DNA of 64,000 nucleotides from Seriola aureovittata (GCF_021018895.1 NC_079369.1:8315694-8379693), one strand, 5' to 3'. Shown: positions 48,307 through 61,959, counted from the first letter of the stretch. Translations and numbers: made by a program. The notes: a model not told the origin generated them from the letters alone.

Positions 48307-49792
48307 GTGCGTATGCAACCTGGCAACATTGTTTCTGGAGGTCAAGATGGGATGGCTGGGAAGGGGAGGAGGGTGATGGAGGTATATATGTATAGGGGTC
48401 CCGAATGACTGCCTACCCAAACATGTTTGATTCTGCTGAAGTGAAGAGAAATCTCAAGAATCTTCTGCTGGAAAGTCCAGAGAAAGGTCAGAGTTACTAT
48501 CAATCACTGCTGTACACCTGGGCCGTGCCTGATGATACCTGCAGCTTGAGTTGGCTTGTTCCACTGTCAAAATAGATATAGCAGAGAAAAGAAACTCAAC
48601 CAACAATGACAAAGAGCCAGCTGGTCTCTTTTAACAGTCTTTGCGTGCCATCCGCCAATTGTTGCTTTGCACAGCAAGCTTTCAAAAGTAATCACCCCTC
48701 TTTGTTAAAATCACACACCACACATCAGACCTGAGGTGTGTGGTGTCTAGCTCGTGTATTTACATCTTTGAAAAAGGAGAAATCAGGGACAAGCAATCAG
48801 TCAGCTAGCAGTGATAAGAGCTTGTGCCTCCAACAAGCCAACTTAGAAAACAGGACAGAAATAGACCTGAAGACACAGGGCGTTCACTAAACTCTGAATC
48901 CTCCCATAACAACAAAAGGCAGGTGAATCACGCCAGGCTCATACTATCCTGATACAATCACAGAGAGGACCTCATTATGGCAGCACGATAACCATCTGGA
49001 AAAGGGAATGCAGCAGAACCACTTGTGGTTATAGTCTGGTTAATTTGAGAACCTTAAAGGGTCAGTTCACCAAATCATACACACTGATGCCCAAAAAACA
49101 TATTTTCTCACTGACATTTATTTGCCAAGGTTTTAGGATATCAGCTCTAAGATTTCTTCTGCAAACCCAATACAATGTAGGTGGACAGAAATAAAAATGT
49201 CCTTCCAATAACAACGTCCCAGTTACTCAGGATATTTCACAGACCTCACTGTCATCAGTTTTGGTCAGTGATCAGCTTTCAGAGATCGCTCCCAATAAAA
49301 ACTCAACTGTGAGGTCTGTGGATTATCCTGAGTAACCAGAACATTTTTGCTGGAAAGGCACATCGCTATTGGGGTCAGTTGAAGTTTTTCAATGCTTTGA
49401 GCAGCACAAACAAAATTTTATTTACCTACACCATGTTAGGTAGATGAAGAAGAAGTTTCAGAGACAGATGTCTCCAAACGTCACATCCATCCGCATGGTT
49501 AAACACCACTAGGGTGAGGGAGAAGTGAAAAAGTGTTTTTTGTGATTTTGGAGAACCAACCCTTCAATTCTAAACACGTCTATTGTGGTCTTAGACAAAC
49601 CCAAGCTAAATTCTTTGTAATGGAAAACTCACCCTATCTGCTACAAACACCTTGAAAGTCATTTACTGCAACAACAGACATTAACCTTTGTGCACTTCTT
49701 GGAAGTTGGCTGAGTACAGCACATTAGCCCATAACTACACTCATCTGCTATAACTCCCTTAACCTCCCATGTCCTCCTCCCTCTGATCACAG
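48307..49792. other. fgf22 intron 2
   Basis: This is a 1.5 kb intron between exons 2 and 3. It contains the inverted-repeat element at 49057-49564; the rest is unremarkable. Confidence 0.85.
49057..49564. mobile_element. MITE-like element with imperfect terminal inverted repeats
   Basis: The left end reads AAGGGTCAGTTCACCAAATC and the right end, reverse complemented, reads AAGGGTTGGTTCTCCAAAAT: about 20 bp inverted ends with a few mismatches. The 508 bp interior has no coding frame. It includes phrases common to fish repeats and an internal inverted pair (CCCAGTTACTCAGGATATTT near 49218 and the complement of ATCCTGAGTAACCAGAACAT near 49327). No clear target duplication was identified. Confidence 0.65.
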
Positions 49793-49987
49793 GTGAAATA
49801 CAACCCGAGCTGCAAGTTCAAGGAGCGCATTGAGGAGAACGGCTACAACACGTACGCCTCCCTCCGTTGGAAGCATGGCGGCAGGCAGATGTTTGTTTCA
49901 CTGAATGGGCGGGGGAAGCCACGGCGAGGTCACAAGGCTCGGCGAAGACACCCATCTACTCATTTCCTGCCTATGCTCCCATCCTAG
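49793..49987 (+). CDS. fgf22: fgf22 exon 3 (C-terminal half and stop)
   Basis: The exon follows a CTGATCACAG acceptor and encodes 64 residues: [20 protein letters not shown], then [20 protein letters not shown] and a Lys/Arg-rich [13 protein letters not shown] heparin-binding loop, ending in THFLPMLPS and a TAG. The C-x-F-x-E-x6-Y part of the FGF signature is present, but Ser replaces the usual Asp/Glu/Asn/Ala before the Cys. The ending closely follows human FGF22 and FGF10. With exons 1 and 2 the protein is 223 residues. Confidence 0.95.
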   Translation: MKYNPSCKFKERIEENGYNTYASLRWKHGGRQMFVSLNGRGKPRRGHKARRRHPSTHFLPMLPS

Positions 49988-51018
49988 CTGCCTGAGTCTG
50001 AACTCTGATCGGCAACTGGCTGGCTCGCCCGTCTCCTCACACTAGTGTTGATCTAGCTGTGACGGTGTTTTTATATTCCATCCTCCTGTCACATAAATGT
50101 ACATTTGTTGAGGTCTGTAACATTTGTAGAGTTAGTATAATATGTACTCTTAAGTTATTTTCTCCATTTTCTAATGGTGTTCAGTAATACAGTCCAATAC
50201 AGTAGAATTATACTATCCTCGGGCATCTGTCTGGCTACAGTATACATCTGTGTGTCTGAAGTGCATGTAAAGTGGTGTTTGGGTGACTTTAAGAGACTTT
50301 AAGAGGACTGAAAAGGGACAGCAAGGCTGGGAAACAAAATGTGGCTCACTGGTTTGTTTTTTTTTTACCATATTTCAGATGTTCAGCTGAATAAGATGGG
50401 AAGCAGCTGGTATGGTATCAATCTGAAATGACAAGTATCATTAAAACAAAAAGGCAACTTTAACAAAGCCACAAATCAGGGCCATAGCTACCAGTGAGGA
50501 CACTGAGGTCATATCCTTGGTATTTTGGGGGGCTAAAGCAATGAAGGGGTGTTTGTGCCTATAGTGGGTAGTTCATGAGCCGATTCCAGTATTTTTAGAC
50601 TTAATATTGTATATCTGGCCTCGCAAAAAAGCACATGTGAATTTATCATACCATGTTAAACACATTTGTCATCCGGAGCACATGTAAAGCACAGTTTAAA
50701 AAATTCCCATATTGATTGATCTTCAGGTATGTGAAACATTTAACATTACATGTGCAATTCACATACTAGCACGTGGTTTATCACATGTACAAAAGCATTT
50801 CACTGAATTCACATGTAGGCATAATGTGATTTTTGGACATTTTACATGTGAAATGTGAATTTCACATTTGATATTTTTGTATGGCAAAATTAGCTTGGAC
50901 TCATGACCTCAGTATTTCTAAAAACCTGGCTATGGCCCTGCTATAAATCAAACATGGTCTCTATTGTTTGGGATATACTGACGCTACTGGATAAAATGGG
51001 ATGAAAATCTCCTCTGAC
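49988..51018. other. fgf22 3' untranslated region and flank
   Basis: No other gene is seen. ATTAAA at 50440-50445 is the first plausible polyadenylation word, about 450 bp after the stop. Downstream, about 50625-50880 is dense in ACATGT/CACATG words and is probably a repeat. Confidence 0.45.
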
Positions 51019-51587
51019 TCAATCGGTACGTTTACATGCATAAAATATTCCTGTCTTTGTCCTTATTCCAAAAAAGACAATTTTCCTATAAGCTGTTTAC
51101 ATGGCTCATGAAAATAAATATTCCACTAATATTCCTGTTTACACACAGCTGTGCATATTTCATTGCATTATTCCGGCATTTCCAAAAACCTGTTGATACC
51201 CAGGTCCTACAAAATGTTTAAAATTAAGTGCGTTTCTTCATCCATCCAGAAATGTGGGCTTTTATTTTGGGCTTGCATCTCTACCCCGGCCTGGCAATTT
51301 GTTGTCTAGTTGGTTTGTGTACAATGCACACAGCTGACTACAAACAGACAAGAGGCAGTGTGTCGCAAACTGCTATAAAAACCCCAACGCATATTCAAAA
51401 TGTACTGTATACATGTCCAAACAGTGCTCAAACCTGAACAAAATCGGAATATCTCACAAGTGCGAATTCAGTATAAGGCCTAATTTGGAATATCCAAACA
51501 GAATATCCTGTTTACATGACCTGTATCTAATTCCAAAAGTTGTCCCATTCAGAATAATACTAGTTTGCATGTAAACGTACTGATTGA
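51019..51587. mobile_element. Inverted-repeat element (MITE), 22 bp termini
   Basis: The left end TCAATCGGTACGTTTACATG-CA (51019-51040) and the right end (51566-51587) are reverse complements with a single mismatch over 22 bp. The 569 bp element is AT-rich with repeated GGAATAT/CTGTTTACA words near both ends, suggesting long, decayed inverted arms. It has no coding capacity. This kind of GTTTACATGCA-ended element is common in teleosts. Confidence 0.75.
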
Positions 51588-53003
51588 TACATTGATAAAT
51601 TTACTGTTCTGTTTGTATATGTCTTTATATACATGTATGACAAGAACACAACAGAAACTAAGCTAACTACTGGGATAACATGCTGGATTTCCTGAGATGA
51701 CTTTTGTATATTTGTGTGTGCTTCTCTCAGACTGACTCTCCCATCCAACAACCCACAGCTAATAGGTTAGAAATCTGTATCTCTGATTCTTGAGCCTTAG
51801 CTCAGTCGTGAAATAATTAATATAAGTTTTGAGTCATTTAATGCATTATAATGGCTGTAGATATACCAGACATCACATAGCAGCAGCTTCATTAATTTTG
51901 TACACAGTAGTAAATGGTTATTACGTACGTGCCTCTCTGTCAATTCTTGCTAACATTTTCTCGACAACAAAGCTGTTGCTAATAGAACATTTAATATATT
52001 TAAAACATTTTGTACTCTTTAACTGTTTGAGGTTGGTGTTTAATGTTATTGTTGACTTTTGTGTTGGATTGTAGTCCTACTGTTAAAAAAATAAGGGAAA
52101 AAGTAATTGTATTCAAGTCCATATTCAACTCATTTTGTATGGTATTACTACTGGATATTGGTACATTTGTGATCCATTTATCATAAACTGTTTTCCGGTT
52201 ATAGGCCAGTAATAGTAGGTTGTATATAAGGCCAGTTTCTCTGAACAAAAACAGTCTTTAGATTCATTTTGGAAAAGTAAAATCATTTGAGTGCCTTGGT
52301 CCATGCTGAGTTTGGTAAACTTCAATAAAAAATGTGGATAAATCATGAGTCATGGCTCGTTCACTTATGCTACCAAGCTTTTTTTTTTTAATCATCTTTC
52401 CCAAATTTTGAAGTGCAAAGACGTCATTTTAATCTTGTCTTGTGCGTGGCACTGATTGTTAAGTGTTGGTAACATCTCCATCAGAGCTCTCCGACATAAT
52501 CCCCCTCCTCATCATAATCATGGCAAAACTCACAGCGGGAGAGGCATTGATGTGGAGGACCTCCCCATGTCTGATGAAAGGTCTGCGGTTATGAACTATG
52601 CAACCGAGCATCAAGGTCATTTACACACAGACGAGCCCTCCAGTGGCACAGGAGGCCACTCTGTCTTTTCAGTGAACAGAAAGGAGAGTCTGGGATGAAT
52701 AGTGGCTGTTTGGGGTGAATAAAGGCCAACCTTTCAGTCTGTCATAATGTGAGATTACTGTGACGGGGTACATGTCTGGTCAGAATGGCGTGAAGTCACA
52801 CTGTAGTTCAGCTCCAAAGGTCTGGGTGCAGCACAGAAATATCAGTATGGGGGGTCTGGCGATACTGTTGCCATGCAAATGTCTTTGTCCTCAACTGTGC
52901 AGCCTTGAGGGGCTGTTATAGTCCCAAAAGTAAAGACCACTTGTAATTGCTCTACTTTTGTTATATTCTGTTGTATTTAAACGGTAAAACACTGTCAAGT
53001 CGT

Positions 53004-53428
53004 TTAAAGGAAAAACGTGACATTTCTGGAAATACACTTATTTGTTATATTGCCCAGAGTTAGATGAGATGATCAAGTCCACTCTCACGTCTGTACAGTA
53101 AATATGAAGCCAGCTGGCTTACTTTAGCACAAAGACTGGAAGCAGGGGAAACATTTAGCCTGGCTCTGTCAAAAGGTACAAATAAATACTCAAGCGCAAC
53201 CCCCATAAAACAGTAAATTGTAAATTCTACACTTCAGTTTTTGTACTGCTTAAACACAAGATTCACAGAACGTGTTAATGAGTGAGCTTTAGAGGTGCTG
53301 GTAGATGTATATGTGACCTTTGGACAGAACCAGGCTACCCGTTTCCCCGTGTACAGTCTTTGTGCTAAGCTAAAGTAACCATCTAACGGCTCTAGCTTCT
53401 TACTTACATCTCCAAACTTTCCCTTTAA
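53004..53428. mobile_element. TTAA-flanked non-autonomous foldback repeat
   Basis: The block begins TTAAAGGAAAAACGTGACAT and ends CCAAACTTTCCCTTTAA. It contains signature phrases such as GAGTTAGATGAGATGATCAA and AAAGACTGGAAGCAGGGGAA on one arm, with their reverse complements on the other (ACAGTCTTTGTGCTAAGCTA). The arms fold on each other. I recognise it as one of the commonest repeats in percomorph genomes. The TTAA ends fit a piggyBac-type origin (inference). Confidence 0.7.
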
Positions 53429-53463
53429 GTTTTATTAGTATTTTTTATACAACAAACAGAATA

Positions 53464-53465
53464 TA
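53464..53465. repeat. TA target duplication, left of the Tc1-like element
   Basis: TA precedes the CAGTG terminus; the matching TA is at 55086-55087. TA duplication is diagnostic for the Tc1/mariner superfamily. Confidence 0.85.
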
Positions 53466-55085
<1,620 letters not shown>

Positions 55086-55087
55086 TA

Positions 55088-58000
55088 TATGATATATACA
55101 TTTCAACTGTTTTTTCCTCTCTTGTTGGAAGAAAGTACTGTATTGCAGTGTGAAGCACAGTGTATTTCAGTTTTGCAGGTGTCTCTGGACATACAGTATG
55201 ATCATTATCCAACCTCAGCTAGCACAGACACACTAAAACATGCACGCCACAAAGTAATCCCATTTTCTGCCTGTTCTCTCGATTGACTCGCCTCTTTGTC
55301 AGCATGTCCTCCATCTCTTCTCCTCTACCACTCCTCTCTCCTCTTTTAACCGTCCAAGAATCTCTCCTTTCTTCTTGGCCTGAGGGTGCGACTGGCTGTT
55401 GGTGCCAGTTCCAGGGACACCAAATGGGAGCTGTAATTATCATTGCTCCACCACTGTCCTGTCAGTGCGCTCGCCAGCAAAACAAGAGGGATCCTTTGGA
55501 AGTCCTGATCAAAAGCTCTGGCCTTTGATCATGAAGCAAAAGGAAAAACCTAAACACTGTGCAAAATCAACGAGGAATGTCCCAAAGAGAGCCCAGGAGA
55601 ATGGAAATGACAGCCGTCCAGAAGACATCCTCAGCTCCTCCTCTGCTATGACGTGTTGATGTCAGGAGCACAGGTGTTTGGCCTGTGTTTGATCTGATCC
55701 GTGTAAGCAGAGGACTGAGAGAGTGAGTCACGCAATGATGATGTTGCTAAAGTGTCTGTCAGATAGCAGCTGGCAGGCTTCACAGCAGGACATGTCTTTA
55801 TGTTTCCGCGAAGGAGTCATCAGTAGTTTTACAGTCTAAAGTTTGATGGAAATTTGATGTCTGCACACTAAAAGCACTGCGCATCCATGAAAACATGGAG
55901 GTATTCTGTATGACCCAATAAAAAATAGTGTTTAGAGAGAAGGTTACTTTCAATGCTCCAAAATTAATTTGCAGCTGAGTGACAGAAAAAAGTAATAATA
56001 GAAGCCCATTTTGAGGGCCTTAGCCAAAATCTACAGGGGCACAAGTCATGCTGCTTCAGCGACAACAAACCGCAGCCTCTGGAACCTTTGAAACCCTGTG
56101 TGGTCATTTTCTCTCACAGTGACTGAAAAGAACTGTGGTGGGTGGGAAAGAAAAAAGAGCCCCTCGCCACTCATAATACCAATCTTATGTATGTAGACGA
56201 AAATGGGAGGGATGGGAGGGGTTGGGGGGTGGCAGTCGGACTAAGGCACAATTTTAAAGCGCTTATTGAATTGCCATTACAGCTCCTGAGACTAATTGTG
56301 GCTGTTGTGTGTCTCTCGGTGGCCTAGGGGGCTCTGGAGTGGCCCTGTATGCTCTTACTCAGTGGGGTTTTCAAACCGAGTGGCCCTGAAAGAGAACAGG
56401 ACCACCGTAGATCAATGGCAAACCTTTCACTCTTTCACAGGCCCTCACTAATCCCTCTCATTTGTCTGACATTTGTTGAGGCACATTCACAGTTCCCTGA
56501 ATTTAGGATTAGGCCTTGTTTTGTTACAAAAACAGCCCAAGTTATAATGCTGAATAGATGGACTAAAGGGTGGACGACGGATGAGTGTGCATGTGAGTTT
56601 GTGAGCATGTGTGCATGTGTGTGAGTATGGTTATTGGGTATGCACCATGTTTATGACTAAATTAATGAGAATACAGAACCTATTCAGTGTTTTGTCTTAA
56701 TTCTCATTTCACTGCTAAGTGATGCAAAAATAATAGTTAGTCTTCTTTTTCCAGAGGATTTGCTGCAGAGACCTCTTATTATCTTCTATTCCATATGTGT
56801 ATGTGTATGAACTGACGCACAATTACACAAAGAGAGAGGAAAGACCAAGTTCACTGTCCTGAGTCTCCTTTTGAAAATAAACATTTCATAAAACAGAGGA
56901 AACACATGAACAAATTGATTCATCACAGTCAAATACCTGCAACGGAAATACAATTTCATTAAAGTTACTACAATTCCCTTCGAAGCCGAGAGTTTGTCTC
57001 TATTGTGCTCTGTCTGAACCTGAGACCGTGCTTGGAGAGTCTTGGCAGCCTGCAGCAGAGCCATCAGACTGAGGCCTTCTCATCACTGAGTGGATTAGTG
57101 TTCATGTCTGAAGCCACTTATTGGACATTAGACAGGGCTGCTGAGTGGCACATGCGCCACATTTCCCCTAAAGCCCTGCCATGCCACGCCGCAGGTATGT
57201 GGTGCCAACCGGCCAAACCCCATGTCAGGCATTCTCAGGATGCCTGCAGCCGTGCCAAACACCGGGGGACGAGGTGAAGAGATGGACGGAAAGATGACTG
57301 TGTGAATCTCAATGGATGAGAGGAAAAGTAAGGAAAGTAGTTGAGTGTATTCCACTATGGGTGGATAAACAAGTAAAAGTATTACAATGGCAAGATGCGC
57401 TGATGTTATAGCGACAGTGTGTGGATGTGTGGTGACATCAGACTGAATTGTTAATCTGGTTACAGGTGGTAAAAACCTTTTAAAAGCAGCTGAGACATGT
57501 ATGCACTTCAAGTAGAGGCCAGTATGAGCTTATACAATGCTACACTCAACACAATGAAGTCCAGAATAACTCCAACACTAATCACAACTTCAATTATAAA
57601 CATATAGTTGAATCAACACAGCAAAAAACTGGCCACTGAAAGCTTTGTAAAGAAAGAACATGTGGAAGAGCTGCTGCATCGGACCGTATTATATATTGTA
57701 TAATAAAATGGCCACTGAGTGTATTGTTGCAGTTGCTGCTATGTGTCTGAAGTGGAGTAATTCATCTATATTCACCGTGTTTCATTTTGGATGTTGTGTT
57801 ACAGCATCCTTCGGAGAGACATATGTGGGCATTCAATACATCCCATAATGTTATGTAGCTTCAGGTGATCCAGATAATGTTGCCTCTGTGTGTCACTAAG
57901 ACATCACAGGAAGGAGAGCAGGCGAGCTTGCACATGTCCTGGAAAGGCATAAATTAAATACTAGGAATATAAGATCACAGAAAAGGTGGTGGCATCCTAA

Positions 58001-60410
58001 AGGGGCACAGACCATCTCCTTATATATAGTTTGGCCAGCTGAGGCAGGCCAGCCACATGTTGGCCAACGTCCCAGTCAACATCATGAGGTTGTCTTTGGC
58101 TGTTAGAGACTGGAAAAGACCAAAGTCAGTGCTGCTTCATGCAAAGTTTGAGCTGTGCCAAAGCCTATCCACCCTGCCCCTCAAGCCCCGCTGAGTGTGA
58201 AGTAATTCTTCATGCCAGCGAAACCAGACAGACTCTGTGTTTTGTCTCTGCATGCATGACTGCAGTTTTTTTTTTTTCAATTCAAAGATTAACAGGTGGA
58301 TGCTCCTCCTTTGAATTCATGTAGAATGTCAAAATCTGCTTTTTTCCAGTTAGGAGGTTTGATATAAAGCAGATGAGAGTGTTTTTCATTGGATTAAAAC
58401 CTGCATTTCGTATCAGACAATATGCATGATTTGCAAATGTCTTACATCATGTCGTTGGAGAAACTAGCCACTGGCTGGAAAACTTCAGGATGTTACATCC
58501 ACTAAAACTAAGTCTGTAAATAAACAATCTTCCATTCAAACCCTGGATAAAACCATGGATTTAAAAACATATGTTGACAGACTGTGGATCATAGCAGTGA
58601 AATGTAGACTGAAAGCAGTCTAGATAAGCAGTGTGGTTCAACTGCAGGCTAAAGTCTGTAACAAATACTGTACCTCCTGGCTTGACACCTGTGTACATAA
58701 TGTACAGGTGATCCATGGATCTCAACACAACAATTACCCAGCGTGTTAAAATGCAGAGAAATCAGAAAAGTTTCATTTTTATTTTCATTTCGAAAACACA
58801 TCTGAAAAAGCCTCTAAAATCTTTTGTTGTGTGTAATAACTCCGTGTGCTTCTGCCTCCTCAGCACATAATTCCAGCCACAGTAACAAATTCACGTACAG
58901 TATCATCTTTCATCCAGCAACCCTTAAATGTATCCTCCTCTAACACAGAAGCTGTGCATCAAATTAGTAGAGGATATCCACACAGACAAGAGTCAAGTCA
59001 GATTAAACTGTGGTAAGTATGGAAAGTACATAAAGATACAACCTAATTGTAATTTGACATAAATATTAAATAAAAACTTACCACTAATAAGCTAGTACAC
59101 CAAACCACACAGTAACCATCTAGTATGCAGTGATAATATAAATCAAGGAAAATCTATCATCTGACTTCCTTTTGGATCTTTTACTAATATGGAAACATCT
59201 AAATGGGATGAGCTTCTTTGTATCAAACTTGCCTAATATTAACTGGTAATCTAGGAATCATAACATGAATTAATCGTAATATTCAGGTCAAATTTTCTGT
59301 TGGGGGGGGGTTATTTGAATGTGCCACAGAGGGCAGGCAGATGCTGTTAGGATGAGTCATTAGACAGCTCAATTTGTAACTTTACATTAGATTTGTGCTG
59401 GTGAAGAAGTAGCACCCTCTGATGGTCAAAAAGCAGAGCAGCTTTAATGGTCTTATTGCAAACTCTGGCCCCCTCTGCTGGATATCACGAAGAACTGACC
59501 AAACTAACAGTTCCAGCTGAGCTGCATGTATATTTAATATTACATTTGATGGTATCCAAATGTAAGTGTGCAAAGTGCAAAGGGACAATGGATTAGCAGG
59601 TGTTTGTGCTTATGCATGCAACTCAGCACGATGACAGAGATGGAAAAGCACTGCACAGTTAAGCAAAGGGCACAACATGTTGGGTTTGTGTATCTGTGAG
59701 CTTAGATGCATATAAATTAAGTATTTGGTTTGTTTGCATGAATCCTACAATATGTCCAATTCACTTTTTTTTGGCACTCCAAAACACACTCCACAAATGT
59801 GGTCGAATAAAACATCAAAATATTAGTAATATAAAAATTTCAGATAACTTCAGACTGTTAGAGGTGTAGCTGACAGGATGGATGGTTAAAGTGATGTTAA
59901 TCTACGGTTTGATTTAATGATGCTATCGATCACATGACTCAGCTCCTTGCTATATTTTTAGTAAGAGCTTAGACTACATTGAAACTCTGCTTTGCTCACA
60001 ATGGCACCTCCACAATATTGTCGGTTACTCAAAATGTTTACACACAGTATGTGAGATTACTGACACATTAAACATCATGCATCAAAATGGGCTAAAAGCC
60101 TACACCAATTACGTTTTCTGCTGAGGGTTTGTGTCTGAGTGTGTTTGTATGTGAAGCCATGATTAAAGGTATTTGACTAGAACAGCTGTGGTAGTGAAGT
60201 GAAGCAGCATCAAGGTGGCATGTCTCACTACAACAGCAAAAAAAATGCACTGACATTCTTTACTGATAAAAACTGACACACAAGTTCACTTCATGTGACT
60301 AAGTATTAACTAAACAGTAAAAGAAGGGGGCCCAAAAGGGCCGCAACAGAAACAAAATAAGGATATAGAAAGTGTCATAAAGGGGAAGAGGGGTACAAAA
60401 GCACAAAAGG
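55088..60410. other. Intergenic region between fgf22/Tc1 and the protease gene
   Basis: This is 5.3 kb with no recognised gene. An RNF126-like frame, which follows FGF22 in humans, was looked for and not seen. A compact block near 56235-56330 (with ATTGAATTGCCATTACAGCT) resembles a conserved non-coding element. A CCCTCTGCTGG-type phrase at 59410-59490 is probably repeat-derived. Confidence 0.6.
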
Positions 60411-60413
60411 TGT

Positions 60414-60500
60414 TACTTCACTCTACAAATGCAACAGGTTGAGGGTCCTGCAGGCAAGATGCACTTAAACCACAAACTGTGGCTGTGTTTTTTTTTTTTT
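60414..60500 (+). pseudogene. Decayed duplicate of protease exon 1 and its leader
   Basis: This segment aligns without gaps to 60529-60615 at a constant offset of 115 bp. CTTCACTCTACAAATG pairs with CTTCACTCCACAAAGG, GGTTGAGGGTCCTG with GGTCGAGGGTGCTG, and its ATG at 60459 pairs with the second ATG of the real exon at 60574. It would encode MHLNHKLWLCFFFFAPF, still signal-peptide-like next to MHVLHKFLLFHVVTW. It has no donor site, and its frame ends at 60633-60635 out of phase with exon 2, so it is a relic or an alternative promoter. Confidence 0.6.
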
Positions 60501-60570
60501 GCACCATTTAGGTTTAAGAGCAGTGAGCTGCTTCACTCCACAAAGGTTATAGGTCGAGGGTGCTGTCTGC

Positions 60571-60631
60571 ATGATGCATGTTCTGCACAAATTTCTGCTC
60601 TTTCACGTTGTGACATGGCTCAGACAAAATG
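60571..60631 (+). CDS. Granzyme/duodenase-like serine protease, exon 1 (signal peptide)
   Basis: The protein is a secreted, probably granule-stored S1 serine protease of blood-cell type. Exon 1 starts at the tandem ATG ATG (60571) and gives 20 residues, MMHVLHKFLLFHVVTWLRQN, a short hydrophobic signal peptide. It ends in phase 1 at a GTAAGA donor, as in other granzyme genes. Joined to exon 2 it gives A-LGIE before the mature IINGG, so a short activation peptide ending in Glu is removed, as in granzymes matured by cathepsin C. The five exons (61, 148, 133, 264 and 171 bp) total 777 bp and encode 258 residues in perfect phase. Fish relatives are annotated as duodenase-1-like, mast cell protease-like or granzyme B-like; I give no symbol. 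Confidence 0.85.
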
Positions 60632-60710
60632 GTAAGATTGCACAATCTCATTCTCAAAGCATACACATGTGACATTATCACTTTTAATTTTCCTCCTCTT
60701 TTCTTTTCAG

Positions 60711-60858
60711 CTCTTGGGATTGAAATCATAAATGGTGGAAAGAGCAAGGAGAAGTCAATGCTGTATATGGCATCAGTGCAAAACAACAGAGGTCATATAT
60801 GTGGAGGATTCCTTGTCAGTGAAGACTTTGTAATGACTGCAGCGCACTGTGATGACTT
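60711..60858 (+). CDS. Serine protease exon 2 (mature N-terminus, catalytic His)
   Basis: The exon follows a TTCTTTTCAG acceptor and ends in phase 2 at GTGAGT. It encodes the mature start IINGGKSKEKSMLYMASVQN, then GHICGGFLVSEDFVMTAAHC with the catalytic His at residue 66 and the Cys51-Cys67 pair. Free N-terminal Ile at 26 is needed to form the active-site salt bridge in this family. Confidence 0.94.
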
Positions 60859-60938
60859 GTGAGTGATCTTTCCTCTTCAAGCAATGATTGATTAAATATA
60901 GCTTCAATAATTCTGTTACTCAATTATTATTTGTGCAG

Positions 60939-61071
60939 AAAACCTACGAGTGTTGTTCTTGGCACCCACAATCTCAAGAAGGTTAAGAATGACATGAGAT
61001 ACGACATCAAGAGATGCAAACACCCATGTTACGTGAATGTCTCAAATGGGAATGACATCATGCTCCTCAAA
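60939..61071 (+). CDS. Serine protease exon 3 (catalytic Asp)
   Basis: The exon follows a TTGTGCAG acceptor, completes a Leu codon and encodes KPTSVVLGTHNLKKVKNDMR, then RCKHPCYVNVSNGNDIMLLK with the catalytic Asp at residue 109. An NVS glycosylation sequon lies at 103-105. The pair of cysteines in RCKHPC (96 and 100) is not part of the standard granzyme disulphide set. It ends in phase 0 at GTAAGT. Confidence 0.94.
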
Positions 61072-61597
61072 GTAAGTAAATATTGATTAAACCTCAGATT
61101 CCCAAGTGACATCATGCATTTTAACAAAAAATGGCAAAAAAAAAAATAAATAATGAAGGGATCTTTTGTTTCAATATGTGTGCTAGCACTTAAAAACACA
61201 CTTGAATCCTGTGTGACAAAGTTTATCTTAGTTTAATCTGTGCGGGTGTGAATGACTTATAAACATTTTCCCCTATTGGCTTATATCTGTATTCTCTAAC
61301 TGCTGAGACCCTCCAGCACTACAAACCCGTATAATAGACCTGACCTGACTTTTCTGATGACTATGAAAATTGCTCATACTCCAGCACATAAGTCCAAAAA
61401 GGATCCTAGCTTGTGGGTTCGTTTCCATACCCTGCACTCTTATGGCCTTAGAGGTCGACACCAAATACTGGAACACCTGAAATATACTGTAAAAATCTAA
61501 AAACAAAAATTCTAAGATATAAAAAACTTCCTGGAACTATTGTTCATGTTAGCTTGAAGTCTGCTGGAAGAAAAAGAAATGTATTTTATATCTCCAG

Positions 61598-61861
61598 CTG
61601 TCTAGGAGAGCACGCCTGAGCAAAAAAGTACCAATCAAGCCGATTCAGCTTCCAACTCAACAAAAAAGACTTAAAGAAAACAAAAAGTGCCGTGTCGCCG
61701 GATGGGGTTTCACAAGAACTGGTGGCAAAGTTGTTGATGAGCTACAAGTGGTGGATGTGCCCATCATTAACATGAAACAGTGTGAGAAGGAGTGGCATTA
61801 TATCCTTCCTGCTGGAGTTATCTGTGCAGGTGGATATGGTACAAACAAAGGATTCTGTCAG
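61598..61861 (+). CDS. Serine protease exon 4
   Basis: The exon is 264 bp (88 codons), after a TATCTCCAG acceptor and before a GTATGG donor. It encodes LSRRARLSKKVPIKPIQLPT, the conserved CRVAGWGF block, and GVICAGGYGTNKGFCQ. The base of the S1 pocket is Gly199 (chymotrypsin position 189) with Phe at 190, unlike trypsin-type Asp189. Cys201 (position 191), the partner for a 191-220 disulphide, is present, in contrast to granzyme B. Confidence 0.94.
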
Positions 61862-61959
61862 GTATGGCTTCTGTCCATTCATAGTAAACATCAACTGGTT
61901 AAAATTATATAGATATCTTCAGTAATCAAAAAATAAACTGAGCTTCTTCCTCCTTACAG

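Noticed and set aside
48121..48408. 95-residue frame including fgf22 exon 2 and its flanks
   Set aside because: It reads through both splice sites; the true exon is 48203-48306.
55088..60410. Search for an RNF126-like gene expected beside fgf22 from human synteny
   Set aside because: No zinc-finger or RING-like frame with splice sites was seen on either strand.
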